Assembly (NCBI GenBank): GCA_012514535.1
Contig: JAAZAA010000261.1
Span: 1-64,000, forward strand
DNA from: Myxococcales bacterium
Lineage (GTDB): Bacteria > Myxococcota_A > Polyangia > Polyangiales > Polyangiaceae
Direction of reading: 5' to 3'
DNA: 64,000 bases
The stretch's first letter is position 1. Each line of letters opens with the position of its first letter. A model generated the notes under the pieces. The model saw only the letters and a list, made by a program, of their open reading frames with translations. It was not told the origin of the DNA and did not search any database. A program made the translations under genes and the position numbers. Positions 42,117 to 51,015 of the stretch are shown piece after piece.

Positions 42117-43052
42117 TCAACGCCTCCGAGCCACGAGGGTGGAGAACGGGATCGAGACCTCACGGGTGACGAGCTCGAACCCGTGGGCATCGAACCAGGC
42201 GCGGTGATCGGTGATCGAGTGCCAGTCGGCGAGGAAGGGTTCGTAGACGAAGCGGGCGAGGGCGTGGAAGTACAGGGCGCGCCAACCGTGATCCCGGAAC
42301 AGGCGCCAGCGGCTCGGCGCCCGCAGATGGTCCGGGCAGGGATCGGTGATGCAGAGCACGCCACCCGGTCGCAGGATGCGACGCAGCTCGTCGAGGGCCC
42401 CCAGCGCGGTGGCGCCGGGCAGCTCGTGGAACAGGAAGCAGGCCCCCGCCGCGTCGAAGTAGCCGTCGGGGAACGTCGTCCGCTCGATGACGCCCTGGGT
42501 GAACCGCGCCTCCGGTGTCCGGCGCACCGCCCGCTGGAGCATGTAGGGCGATGGATCGATGCCCCACACCTCGCCGAATCCGGCGCGGGACAGGGTGTTC
42601 GCCAGGCGGCCGCTTCCGCAGCCCACGTCGAGCGCGCGGCGCGGCGCTGAGGGAGCGATGCTGGTCGGCGCGGCGCTGGTCGGCGCGGCGCTGGTCGGCG
42701 CGGCGCTGGTCGGCGCGGTGACGTCGCCCTCTGGCGCGCGCAGCTCGGTCAGCATGTGCTCGACCATGCGCTCGCGGGCACGTTGCACGCCGCCCAGCAT
42801 GACCAGCTCGAAGCCGCGGTCGTACCCCTCGACGATGTCGAGGGAGTAGTAGCCGTTGGGGAGCCCGTGGAATGCCTCACGGGCGTAGTCGGGCACCGGG
42901 TGGGGGAGCGCCAACTCGGCGGGCAGCTCGGCGCGCTCGAAGCGTCGCCGGGGGGCCGTGAGCATCCAGCGGATGAGGCGGGGGAGGTGTTTGAGGTGAT
43001 CCGGCCACGCCTTGGGGAGGGGTTCGTCGCGCCAGACGGTGGGCAAGTTCAC
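42117..43052 (-). CDS. Class I SAM-dependent methyltransferase
   Basis: A 311-residue enzyme starting at GTG 43052. Motif I is RALDVGCGSGRLA, motif II region GIDPSPYML, then GYFDAAGACFLFHEL and LRRILRPGGVLCITDP, as in ubiquinone/UbiE-type methyltransferases. About 120 residues precede motif I, including a 15-bp-repeat-encoded APTSA stretch. The substrate is unknown. The 146 bp between it and the lipoprotein gene contain no convincing gene. Confidence 0.8.
   Translation of the reverse strand: MNLPTVWRDEPLPKAWPDHLKHLPRLIRWMLTAPRRRFERAELPAELALPHPVPDYAREAFHGLPNGYYSLDIVEGYDRGFELVMLGGVQRARERMVEHMLTELRAPEGDVTAPTSAAPTSAAPTSAAPTSIAPSAPRRALDVGCGSGRLANTLSRAGFGEVWGIDPSPYMLQRAVRRTPEARFTQGVIERTTFPDGYFDAAGACFLFHELPGATALGALDELRRILRPGGVLCITDPCPDHLRAPSRWRLFRDHGWRALYFHALARFVYEPFLADWHSITDHRAWFDAHGFELVTREVSIPFSTLVARRR
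42661..42720. repeat. 15-bp tandem repeat, four units, in frame
   Basis: CTGGTCGGCGCGGCG is repeated at 42661-42720 (last unit with one change) inside the methyltransferase gene, coding for APTSA repeats just before its SAM-binding motif. Confidence 0.85.
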
Positions 43053-43309
43053 TGATAGATTCCGTGCTCCTACAGCGGTCCCAGTTGCGTTGACCGTGCC
43101 TCCGGGGCCCGCGTCTGCACCTGGCGCTCATTGTTGATTTTGCGGCGATCCACGCAAGGGGCCGTCGCCGTCAGGGAAAACCGGGGTGCCCGGAGGGGGT
43201 GGGGGCGCCCCGGTGGGGCCCGGTTCCATCCCGCGAGGTCGCGCGAGACGCAAGGACGGGGGCGGCGCCCCTCGAAGACGTTGCCCGAAAGCGGGGGTCG
43301 ACGTCTTAC
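43053..43309. other. Intergenic region upstream of the methyltransferase gene
   Basis: Together with the repeat that follows, this gap spans 381 bp up to the stop of the sulfatase-like gene. It should contain the promoter of the minus-strand methyltransferase. TTGATTTTGC near 43133 is the most A/T-rich part. No gene or RNA was recognised. Confidence 0.35.
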
Positions 43310-43403
43310 GCCTTCCGCGCGCTGCCGGCGCGCCGTGCCTTCCGCGCGCTGTCGGCGCGCCGTGCCTTCCGCGCGCTGCCGGCGCGCCGTGCCTTCCGCG
43401 CGC
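43310..43403. repeat. 27-bp tandem repeat, 3.5 copies
   Basis: Units at 43310-43336, 43337-43363, 43364-43390 and a partial fourth differ by one base only. Each contains GGCGCGCC flanked by GC-rich arms able to form a hairpin. They sit just downstream of the sulfatase-like gene (stop at 43434, minus strand), where they could stop transcription. Confidence 0.8.
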
Positions 43404-43433
43404 ATCGCGAGGGCGGTCGGCGCGCGAGGGCGG

Positions 43434-45395
43434 TCAACGGACGAGGGGCGGGCGATAGCCGGGGCGGCGCAGGCGGTGGACGTCGATGAAGCGCTCCAGC
43501 TCCGCGAGGGGCCGCGCGACGGCCTCGGCGTCGTCGGCGAGGTTGTCGAGCTCGTCGGGATCGCGCTCGAGCTCGTAGAGCTCGTGCCGCCCCGTGCGCG
43601 TGTCCACGATGAGCTTCTTGCGCTCCGGGGTGATCCAGGCCTGCATGAGGCGGGTCTCCGCCAGGATGGGGCGCTCGAGCACCGGGTCTTCGCCGCGCAG
43701 GTAGGGGACCAGGCTCTGGCCCATCATGGTGCCGGGCGTGGGCAGGCCGAAGACGTCGAGGATGGTGGGGCCCAGATCGACGAGGCTCACGAGGTCGTCC
43801 ACGCGTCGCGGCGTGGCCTGCGGCAGGACGAAGAGCAGGGGGACGCGCAGGGTCTCGTCGTACAGGGTGGTGCCGTGGGTGCGCGAGTCGTGCTCCCCGA
43901 AAGCCTCCCCGTGGTCGGCAGAGATGATGAGCAGTGTGCGCGCCGCGAGCCCGGTGTCGTCGAGGAGGCGCACGAGGCGGCCGAGCTGCGCGTCGACGAG
44001 GGCAACCTCCGAGAGATAGCGCGAGAACTGGGAGCCCTTCTTCGTGCCGAGGTCGTAGGGGGCGTGGGGATCCGAGAGGTGGGAGTAGACGAACGCGGCC
44101 TGCTGCCCCAGCTTCTTCACGCGGGGGAGGAGCTGGGCGAACACCGGCGCAGAGGGCGTGTAGCGGTGCTTGGCACCGTCGGTGAAGACGTGGACGTCCT
44201 CGTCGAAGCCGCCGAGGACGTTGCCGTTGCGCAGCCAGCCGATGGAGCGGAAGTTGATGGTCCGCACGCCGGCCTCGCGGAGGAGCTCCGGGAACCGCCG
44301 CGTCTCGTCCTCGGCGATCGTGTGATAGTTGTCCTTCTCTACCCAGTACTGCTGGGAGAAGTAGCTGCTCAGCATCAGGCCGGAGATGGACAGCTTGGTC
44401 AGGGTGCCCGTGGCGCGCGCGCTCGAGAACCACACGGCGCGGTCCCGGAGGGCGGCGAGCGTCGGCAAGCGTCGATCGTGCTTTCCGGAGGCCACGACGT
44501 CGGCGCGCAGGGCGTCGACGGTGATCAGGATGACCAGCGGCGGATCGGTGAACAGCGGCGGCTCCGAGGGAGGCACCGCGGGGGCCTGGGAACGATCGAC
44601 GAACCAGGGGTTCGTCGTCATGCCGTCCTCCAGCGACGGGCCGCGCCGCGGCAGGAGGCGCGCCTGGCTGGCGGCGATCCAGGGGGACATGACCGAGGCG
44701 GTCGACGTGGCGAGCAGCGACGCAGCGCGCGCCGAAGGGCGCACACTCGCGCCGAACAAGGCGAGGGGAGCGAGCGCGAGGAGCACGAAGCGTGGCCGCA
44801 CCGAGGCGAGCCTCCCCCGGAGCGGCGCCTCGGTCCACGCGGCGCTGGCGACCCCGACTGCGCCGGCGGTGAGGACGAGGTGGATGACGAAATAGTCGTT
44901 GGGCAGCGTGAGCGCGTTGATGGCCCCTGCCGCGACGATCGCGGCGCTGGCGACGGCTCGACCGAGGCGCGTGCGCAGTCGACGCCCGATCGCGACGCCC
45001 AGCACCGGAACCCCACTGAAGAGGAGCACACCGGCGGTGAGGGCGAGGGCCGGAGGCAGCGCGGACTGTCTCTGGGAGAAGTTGGTGAGATCCACCGGGA
45101 GCAGCAGCGCCCCGAGGAGCGCACAGGGGACGTACAGGGCGAGCGTGGTCGCGGCTCGGCGCATGCGCGGTGACGTGAGGGGCAGGCGCTCCAGCAGCTG
45201 CTCGCCGAGGGCGACGAGCAGCGCGGCGAGCAGCCCGGGGACGACGAAGTGGGTCAGGTCGAAGAGCGCGGCCTCCGCCCGGGTCGACCCAGGGGCGCTG
45301 AGCCAGCCCACCCCGTTGACGAGCCCCGCAGCGGAGAACGTGAGGGCGGCGGCGACGGGCGCGGTCAGGTGCGCGGGGGCGGGGCGGACGGACAT
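43434..45395 (-). CDS. Membrane-anchored sulfatase-like alkaline-phosphatase-superfamily enzyme
   Basis: About 653 residues from the ATG at 45395. Five to seven membrane helices occupy the first 230 residues. The catalytic domain follows: LVILITVDALRAD (metal Asp294), HLSDPHAPYDLG, and LLIISADHGEAFGEH. Where sulfatases carry the modified Cys/Ser in C/S-x-P-x-R it has GTLTKLSISGLML, so Thr333 (or a near Ser) would be the nucleophile, as in LtaS-like and phosphoethanolamine transferases. A transferase or hydrolase acting on lipid head groups or glycans at the membrane surface is plausible; a classic sulfatase is doubtful. Confidence 0.75.
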   Translation of the reverse strand: MSVRPAPAHLTAPVAAALTFSAAGLVNGVGWLSAPGSTRAEAALFDLTHFVVPGLLAALLVALGEQLLERLPLTSPRMRRAATTLALYVPCALLGALLLPVDLTNFSQRQSALPPALALTAGVLLFSGVPVLGVAIGRRLRTRLGRAVASAAIVAAGAINALTLPNDYFVIHLVLTAGAVGVASAAWTEAPLRGRLASVRPRFVLLALAPLALFGASVRPSARAASLLATSTASVMSPWIAASQARLLPRRGPSLEDGMTTNPWFVDRSQAPAVPPSEPPLFTDPPLVILITVDALRADVVASGKHDRRLPTLAALRDRAVWFSSARATGTLTKLSISGLMLSSYFSQQYWVEKDNYHTIAEDETRRFPELLREAGVRTINFRSIGWLRNGNVLGGFDEDVHVFTDGAKHRYTPSAPVFAQLLPRVKKLGQQAAFVYSHLSDPHAPYDLGTKKGSQFSRYLSEVALVDAQLGRLVRLLDDTGLAARTLLIISADHGEAFGEHDSRTHGTTLYDETLRVPLLFVLPQATPRRVDDLVSLVDLGPTILDVFGLPTPGTMMGQSLVPYLRGEDPVLERPILAETRLMQAWITPERKKLIVDTRTGRHELYELERDPDELDNLADDAEAVARPLAELERFIDVHRLRRPGYRPPLVR

Positions 45396-45472
45396 GGCGG
45401 GGCGGCCATGATAGCCCTGGTGTCCCCGGTTCCGCGCCAGCCCCACCCTTGAAGGCGCGGCGTCGCGCGAGT

Positions 45473-47722
45473 TTACGACGAGGCCGCGGGGGAGCTCGGC
45501 GCTGCGTGATCCGGCCCGCGATCGGCGCGTTCGCGGCTGGCGCGTTCGATCGCTTCCAGGGCGCGTGCCATCGGGAAGGGCTTCTCGAGCAGGGGACGTC
45601 CGGCGGTGGCGAGGAACGCCTCCGACTCCGAGCCGAAGGCGGCGCCCGTCATGAACACGAAGGCCGGCGCCCCCGGGTCATTCCGCGCACAGACCCGGGC
45701 ATAGAGAGATTCCCCGGACATCCCCGGCATGTGGAGGTCGCACAGGATGACGTCGAAGGAGTGTCCGGTGAGCAGCTCGAGAGCCTGGGCGCCGTCGTAG
45801 GCGACGCTCACGTCGTGGCGCCGGCCGAGCTCCGCCGCCAAGGTCCGGGCCAGGGGGCGTTCGTCGTCGACGATGAGGACTCGTCGCCGCGGGTGCGCCC
45901 GCGGAGCGTCGGACGGGCGCTCCGAGGAGCTGGGCGGGTGCTCCTCGGCGATCGTCTCCGTGGTGTCGGCCTCCGTGATGTCGGCCTCGTCGCCCCGCTC
46001 GTCGGCGGCGCGCTCTCCGGGGCGCTCGGACGTGCTGGCGGTGCGTTGGAGCGCGCTCGGTGGATCGGAGGAGCTGGGCGCGCGCCCGGAGCGGCTGGGC
46101 GGCGCGGTGAGCTTCGCGGCGTCGAGGGGCAGGCGCACGATGAAGCGCGCGCCGTAGGACTCCTCTCGGCTCACGTGGATGGGGCTCTCGACGGAGATGG
46201 TGCCGCCGGAGCTCTCGACGATCTCGCGACTGATGGACAGCCCCAGCCCCGTGCCCGCGTCGCCCTTCGTCGTGAAGAAGGGGAGCCAGATGCGATCGAC
46301 GAGCTCTGGAGTGATCCCCGCGCCCGTGTCCGCGATGGCGATCTCCACGTAGGACTCGCTGCTCCGGGTGGCCGCGGTGATCACGCGCTCCCGGTGCGTT
46401 TGCCGCGCCACGGCCTGGGCGGCGTTGACGAGCAAGTTGACGAGCACCTGACCGAGGCGCCCGTCGTTCATGAGCACGGGCGGCACGGGCCGCAAGTCGA
46501 GCACGATGCGCGCGTGCTCCATGATCTGCGCGCGGGTCAGGGTCAGCGCGCTCTCCAGGGCGTGGGTGACGTCGACGAAGGTGCGCTGCGCGGGCTCCTG
46601 CCGGGCCGGGTTGGCGAAGTAGCGCAGGTCACGGGCGATGACGGAGATGCGGTCCACGGACGCGCGGAGCTCCTCGATGAGCCGGCTCGCGTCGCGCGCC
46701 CCCGCGGAGCCGGAGATCGCCGGATCGGCGATCAGGCGGTCGAGCTGGGTGAGACCGAGGGTGAGGAACGCGGCGGGGTTGTTGATCTCGTGGGCCACCC
46801 CCGCGGCGATCATCCCCAGCGTGAACAGGCGATCGGCCTGGACGAGGCGGGTGCGCGCCTCGTGCTCGGCGCTGATGTCGACGAGGATGCCCTCGATGGC
46901 GACGACCTCCCCAGTGTCCGACAGCAGCGGGTAGACCGTGCTCCGTACGGCGATCTCGACGGGCTCGTCGGCGGGGCTACGGAACCAGCGCAGGCGTGCC
47001 TCGTAGGGGGCGGGGCGCCCACCGCCGCGCGCCTGAGCGAAGGCGAGATCGAAGGCCTGAGAGGATCCCGGGTCCGTGTGGGCGCGGCGGATGAAGTCCC
47101 GTGTGCGGAGGGCCTCGTCGAGGGGCACGCGCAGGAGCCGCTCCGCGTGGCGGTTGAGATACGAGAGCTGCCCCGTGTCCGGGTCGAGGCGGAAGATGAT
47201 CAAGGGCGCGTTGTCGAGCAGCGTCCTCAGCTCCTTCTCGAGGAGGCGAATGCGCGTGAGGTGCGAGGCGACCTCCTGCTCGGCGGCGACGAAGCGCGAG
47301 TCGTCTCGGATGAGCGCGTGGGCGACGAGCGGGGGGACTCCGCTGATGGTCTGGACGACGACGGACACGGGCAGTCGCCGCTCGACGCGCTGACGAGGGA
47401 GCACGAGCTCGAGACGTACGGGCAGCGGCGCCTCGCCGTGGGGGAGGCGCGGGAGCTCCGGGAACAGCTCGTGGATCGACGTGCCCAAGAGCTCGTCGCG
47501 AGAGAGGCGAGTGAGCGCGCAGGCCGCGTGGTTGGCCTCCACGACGCCGCCGTTCACGTCCCAGGCGAGCATGGCCTGCGACGATGTATCCAAAATGGCG
47601 GCCAGACGACGGCAGCGCGCGACGTCGTCGAGGGCGTCGACCTGGACCTCCCTCCGGTCGCTCTCCTCGCCCGAAACCCCGTTGCCTTGGACGGCGGAAT
47701 TCGCCAAAGTCGATCGGGTCAT
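45473..47722 (-). CDS. PAS-PAS histidine kinase with C-terminal receiver (hybrid)
   Basis: A 749-residue soluble hybrid kinase. Two PAS domains (about 40-145 and 163-285, the second with a PAC-like end), a HisKA region with His311 in AAGVAHEINNP, an HATPase domain (N-box NLLVNAAQAV, G1 DTGAGI, G2 GTGLGLS), a Ser/Glu-rich linker, and a receiver with the Asp at about residue 662 (LCDLHMPGM). There is no membrane segment, so the signal is cytoplasmic. It is divergent from a one-domain PAS gene, 75 bp away. No DNA-binding regulator is adjacent. Confidence 0.88.
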   Translation of the reverse strand: MTRSTLANSAVQGNGVSGEESDRREVQVDALDDVARCRRLAAILDTSSQAMLAWDVNGGVVEANHAACALTRLSRDELLGTSIHELFPELPRLPHGEAPLPVRLELVLPRQRVERRLPVSVVVQTISGVPPLVAHALIRDDSRFVAAEQEVASHLTRIRLLEKELRTLLDNAPLIIFRLDPDTGQLSYLNRHAERLLRVPLDEALRTRDFIRRAHTDPGSSQAFDLAFAQARGGGRPAPYEARLRWFRSPADEPVEIAVRSTVYPLLSDTGEVVAIEGILVDISAEHEARTRLVQADRLFTLGMIAAGVAHEINNPAAFLTLGLTQLDRLIADPAISGSAGARDASRLIEELRASVDRISVIARDLRYFANPARQEPAQRTFVDVTHALESALTLTRAQIMEHARIVLDLRPVPPVLMNDGRLGQVLVNLLVNAAQAVARQTHRERVITAATRSSESYVEIAIADTGAGITPELVDRIWLPFFTTKGDAGTGLGLSISREIVESSGGTISVESPIHVSREESYGARFIVRLPLDAAKLTAPPSRSGRAPSSSDPPSALQRTASTSERPGERAADERGDEADITEADTTETIAEEHPPSSSERPSDAPRAHPRRRVLIVDDERPLARTLAAELGRRHDVSVAYDGAQALELLTGHSFDVILCDLHMPGMSGESLYARVCARNDPGAPAFVFMTGAAFGSESEAFLATAGRPLLEKPFPMARALEAIERASRERADRGPDHAAPSSPAASS

Positions 47723-47797
47723 GCGGCGGCCCTGGGGCGCCGACGGGGAATCGACGACGAGACGAGCTGGTTTACCAGCGTGGAGGGAGAGCGACGA

Positions 47798-48298
47798 ATG
47801 TCGGGAAGTGAGGCGCCTGCTGTCGGGGCGGAGGACGACTCCGCGCGTTGCCTGCTGCCCAGGGAGGGGGCGGGCGCGGCGCTTCCGTTGGCATCGGAGA
47901 AGGCCGCTGACGGCGTGCTCGTGGTGGACAGCGAGGGGAAGATCGTCAGGTACAACCGGCGATTCCTCGCGCTGTGGAACATCCCCGCGGAGTTCGCCGC
48001 GTGTGTCAGCAACGAGCGGCTGATCTCGTTCGTGTTGGACCAGCTCGTCGATCCGGGGACGTTCTTGCGGGTCACCCGGGAGAACCAGGAGGATCCGTGC
48101 CGCGAGTACTTCTGTCGCCTCCGCTTCAGGGATGGCCGGGTCGTCGAGCGGTTCTCGAGGCCCCAGATCCGCAAGGGGCAGATCGTCGGGCGCATCCTCC
48201 GATTTCGCGACGTGACGGAGGAGGTGTTGTCGGAGGAGCTCGGCGCGGAGGTGGTCCGCCTCGAGCGCGGTAAGTCGGGGCTTCCCGACGAGGGCTGA
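47798..48298 (+). CDS. Stand-alone PAS-domain protein
   Basis: A 166-residue protein. After 45 unstructured residues comes one PAS domain: ASEKAADGVLVVDSEGKIVRYNRRFLALWNIP, then LRFRDGRVVERFSRPQ and IVGRILRFRDVTEE. No output domain follows. A GGAGGGAGA purine run precedes the ATG at 47798. It is divergent from the PAS-kinase gene and shares its 75-bp promoter region, so it could act as its sensor or inhibitor. Confidence 0.7.
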   Translation: MSGSEAPAVGAEDDSARCLLPREGAGAALPLASEKAADGVLVVDSEGKIVRYNRRFLALWNIPAEFAACVSNERLISFVLDQLVDPGTFLRVTRENQEDPCREYFCRLRFRDGRVVERFSRPQIRKGQIVGRILRFRDVTEEVLSEELGAEVVRLERGKSGLPDEG

Positions 48299-48312
48299 GG
48301 CGGAGCGGGGGA

Positions 48313-48333
48313 CCTTCCGAGCGCTTCGGGAGG
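48313..48333. terminator. Hairpin between convergent genes
   Basis: CCTTCCGA pairs with TCGGGAGG (one G-T pair) around the loop GCGCT. It lies between the PAS gene stop and the stop of the minus-strand cysteine hydrolase. There is no T tract on either side. Confidence 0.4.
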
Positions 48334-48421
48334 GACCCGCGCGCGGAGGGGCCGCGCCCGGGTGGGGTGCGCTGCTCCCGAGGAGGGAGGAGGTCCGAGG
48401 GAGAGCGCGTGGGCCACGGGA

Positions 48422-49036
48422 TCAGACGGCGTCCTCGAGTTTGCGGATCATCTCGTCGACGGAGAGGACCTGCGCGAAGAAGGAGCCGAGCACCGCGCAG
48501 GTAGCGCGCTGGAGCTCCTCCTTGGTGAGCCCCGCCATGTCTCGGGTGGCGGTCCCGTCGCTCATGAGGAAGACGCGGAAGTCGCGGGCGTTCGCTTCCC
48601 GGGCGGTGCTCTCCACGCACACGTTGGTCGCGATGCCCGTGAGGATCACGCCGTCGACGCCCCGCGCTCGCAGGATGAGCTCGAGGTCCGTCCCGTAGAA
48701 GGCTCCGAAGCGCGGCTTCTCCAACACGAGATCACCTGCCTCGACCTGAAGTGCCGGGTGCAAGGCAGCCGGAAAGGAGCCCTGGGCGATCAGCCCCTCC
48801 TTCACGGGCGGCACGATCTCCCCGAGGACCCCCACGTTCGAGCCGTCGGGGCGCGTCCTGTGGGCCGTGTGGATGACGAGGACCCCAGCCTTGCGGCACG
48901 CGGCGGACAGGCGATTCACCCGCTCGACGATTTCCAACCCTTCCGGCGCCGAGATGGGAAAGCCCTCGACGAATACGTTCTGCAAGTCGATGTTCAGCAG
49001 GGCCAGGGTGCGCGGAGTGACGCGGAAATCGACCAT
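48422..49036 (-). CDS. Cysteine hydrolase, isochorismatase/nicotinamidase family
   Basis: A 204-residue enzyme with the family triad: Asp17 (LLNIDLQN), Lys107 (VLEKPRFGAF) and Cys140 (GIATNVCVEST). The cis-peptide motif before the Cys (TGIATNVC) is intact. Relatives include RutB, N-carbamoylsarcosine amidase and isochorismatase; the substrate cannot be fixed. A GGAGGGAGAAGG stretch precedes the ATG at 49036. A 14-bp near-palindrome lies about 50 bp upstream. Confidence 0.85.
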   Translation of the reverse strand: MVDFRVTPRTLALLNIDLQNVFVEGFPISAPEGLEIVERVNRLSAACRKAGVLVIHTAHRTRPDGSNVGVLGEIVPPVKEGLIAQGSFPAALHPALQVEAGDLVLEKPRFGAFYGTDLELILRARGVDGVILTGIATNVCVESTAREANARDFRVFLMSDGTATRDMAGLTKEELQRATCAVLGSFFAQVLSVDEMIRKLEDAV

Positions 49037-49086
49037 CTAGTCCTTCTCCCTCCTGGCCTTCTACCGGGCCGATGGAGGCGCGTCCA

Positions 49087-49100
49087 TTGACGCTCGTCAA
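49087..49100. promoter_or_regulatory. 14-bp near-palindrome TTGACGCTCGTCAA upstream of the cysteine hydrolase gene
   Basis: It differs from the perfect palindrome at 8202-8215 at one central base. Both sites start with CATTGACG on the plus strand and stand 33-51 bp ahead of a minus-strand start codon. It may be a shared operator. Confidence 0.4.
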
Positions 49101-49188
49101 GCGTCGGAGCGGGGGCCGAGGGGCGTGGCGAGCGGCTTGTCGGTCGGTCATCGGGTCAAGGACAGGTTGGGGGCTCTGGCTGGGCTCG

Positions 49189-51015
49189 CTAGCGCCGCCC
49201 GCGGGGTGGTGGGCCGCTGCCGCCGGGGGCGAGGCCTTCTTGGTGGACGACCGTGTCGGGGAATGGGTCGCAGCGCAGGGCGCGGCGGTGCTTCTCTTCG
49301 CCTTTCAAGAAAAGCCCATACCAGGCCACGGAGTAGTAGTTGCGGAGGAGATGGGGGCGATAAATCCAGTCGCCGGAGTCGGTCCGCTCCCAGCTCATCG
49401 TCTCGTACGGGGCCCCGACGAACTCCGGGGCGAGCACCTCGTCTCCGAAGGGGAGGCGCGCGAGCACGTTGTCGAAAGCGACGCGGAGCTCCCCGGTGGC
49501 CCGGCGGTGCCGAGGGAACAGGTAATCGTCGTCGTCGGTGACGTCCCAGTGCGTCGCGTCGACGAGCCCGAGCAGGAGCTTGGCGCCCTCGGCCCGGTCG
49601 TAAGCGGTCTTCACGACGGGCTCGGGGATGTCTCGTGTCGGGGGAAAAATGCGCTCCCCGGGAAGGTGCAGGAAGTCGGAGGGATCGCCGCCGGGAACGA
49701 CGTTGGGATAGACGAGGAACGGGACGTCCGTGAAGAACGTCCGGCTCAGCGCGTCCTCGAAGGACAGGGAGAAGAAGTGCGGCCGCGTGAGGCCCTGGAA
49801 GCGTGGGGGCTCCCACGCCTTCGGGAGGCCATTGTTCCAGCTCATCCCCGTGACGAGCCCCTCGACGGAGCCGAGGGCGATCTGGGTGGTCATCGAGCCC
49901 AGGGAGAAGCCGGCCACGGCGACGCGATCGAGGCGCACGCGTCCCGCCAAGAAGCTCCCCGCTTGGGCGTCGAGGTCGCGCACTGCGTCGATGACGCTCA
50001 CGACGTCGTCCGTGCGCATCTCGAACAGCCGCTGCATCATCGAGTTCGCGAGATCCCAGCCTCCGGGCTGAAAAATGAGCCCCGTGATGCGGTCGGGGAC
50101 GGGCGCCTGGGAGAAGAGGATCTCGTAGGCGTCGTCCACGGCCTCGGGCCCGCCCGTTTGGAGCAATCGCGAGCCGGGGTCGTGGAACACCGCCGGCTGT
50201 CGGGAGTCCCCCGTGTGGTTCATCGCGACGACCACGTAGCCGTGGCTGGCCAGGTGCTCCGCCTCGCTCGTGAAGATTTCCCGGTGCGAGTCGGGGCGAA
50301 CGTTCCCGGTGAAGCCTCCGTGGGACATCACGACGAGGGGGAAGCGCCCGGGAGCGACCGGCGCCTCGAGGAGGCTGCCCCGGCGGCGCTGGGCGAGCTC
50401 GTCCAGCACGTCCCCGACCAGCTCCGCGTGCGCTCGGGGATCCCGCGTCGCCAGGGCCAGCACGGTCTCGCCGGAGGCGGTGACCAGTTCGGGGGAGACG
50501 CCGCGACGATCGAAGAGGGGGCGATCGCCGAGGGCGTAGTCGAGATAGGTGGCGTGGCGGAGTCCTGGGATCGTGCAGCGGGGCTGCTCCGCGGGCGGTC
50601 GGTGGGGATGATCCGGACGACATCCGGGCGGAGGGGCGACGGGGTACCACACCTCCGTGACCAGGGTGCGCGGCTCACCGATCTCCGCCAGGTGATCGAG
50701 CAAGGCCTTGTAGTCATCGGATCCGTACACTTCGTTCCAGGGATCGAAGGGGCGCGCCGGGTCGCGCACGAAGATCGTGCGCGACCCAACGAGGTATGGG
50801 CCCGATCGTGTGAGCGACGCGTGAGGTCCTTTGCCCGGCACCTCGGGTGCACACGCCTCCGGTGGTCCGGGCTTCCCTCCCGGGTGGGGCGGGCCGCCGC
50901 CGAGGGTCATCTCCGTCGAGCTCGAGGTCTCCGGGGGAGCTTCTCCACAGGCCAACGACAGGCTCGCTACGGCGCAGCCGATCCAGCAGGGCGCACTCCA
51001 GGTGGTCCGCTTCAC
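49189..51015 (-). CDS. Secreted alpha/beta-hydrolase lipoprotein, PAF-acetylhydrolase/dienelactone-hydrolase-like
   Basis: About 608 residues from GTG 51015, chosen because GGAGGAAG stands six bases before it and a lipoprotein signal (SLSLACGE) follows at once. The hydrolase core shows the oxyanion region FPLVVMSHGGFTGN and the nucleophile elbow VAGFSLGSM. A late His (DATHWDVTDDDDYLFP) may complete the triad. An extended lid region lies between them. The reading frame fits plasma PAF-acetylhydrolase-like enzymes that cut short ester chains. It is likely on the outer or inner membrane. The next gene upstream is divergent. Confidence 0.75.
   Translation of the reverse strand: MKRTTWSAPCWIGCAVASLSLACGEAPPETSSSTEMTLGGGPPHPGGKPGPPEACAPEVPGKGPHASLTRSGPYLVGSRTIFVRDPARPFDPWNEVYGSDDYKALLDHLAEIGEPRTLVTEVWYPVAPPPGCRPDHPHRPPAEQPRCTIPGLRHATYLDYALGDRPLFDRRGVSPELVTASGETVLALATRDPRAHAELVGDVLDELAQRRRGSLLEAPVAPGRFPLVVMSHGGFTGNVRPDSHREIFTSEAEHLASHGYVVVAMNHTGDSRQPAVFHDPGSRLLQTGGPEAVDDAYEILFSQAPVPDRITGLIFQPGGWDLANSMMQRLFEMRTDDVVSVIDAVRDLDAQAGSFLAGRVRLDRVAVAGFSLGSMTTQIALGSVEGLVTGMSWNNGLPKAWEPPRFQGLTRPHFFSLSFEDALSRTFFTDVPFLVYPNVVPGGDPSDFLHLPGERIFPPTRDIPEPVVKTAYDRAEGAKLLLGLVDATHWDVTDDDDYLFPRHRRATGELRVAFDNVLARLPFGDEVLAPEFVGAPYETMSWERTDSGDWIYRPHLLRNYYSVAWYGLFLKGEEKHRRALRCDPFPDTVVHQEGLAPGGSGPPPRGRR

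Noticed and set aside
41865-42650. Plus-strand ORF starting near 41976 (MRELLTALRRIGEAAV...)
   Set aside because: The first 45 residues look plausible, but the frame continues antisense through the methyltransferase gene, with no Shine-Dalgarno or domain.
43306-44838. Minus-strand frame ending in repeated SARKARRAG
   Set aside because: It is another frame of the sulfatase-like gene; the repeats are the 27-bp array read as protein.
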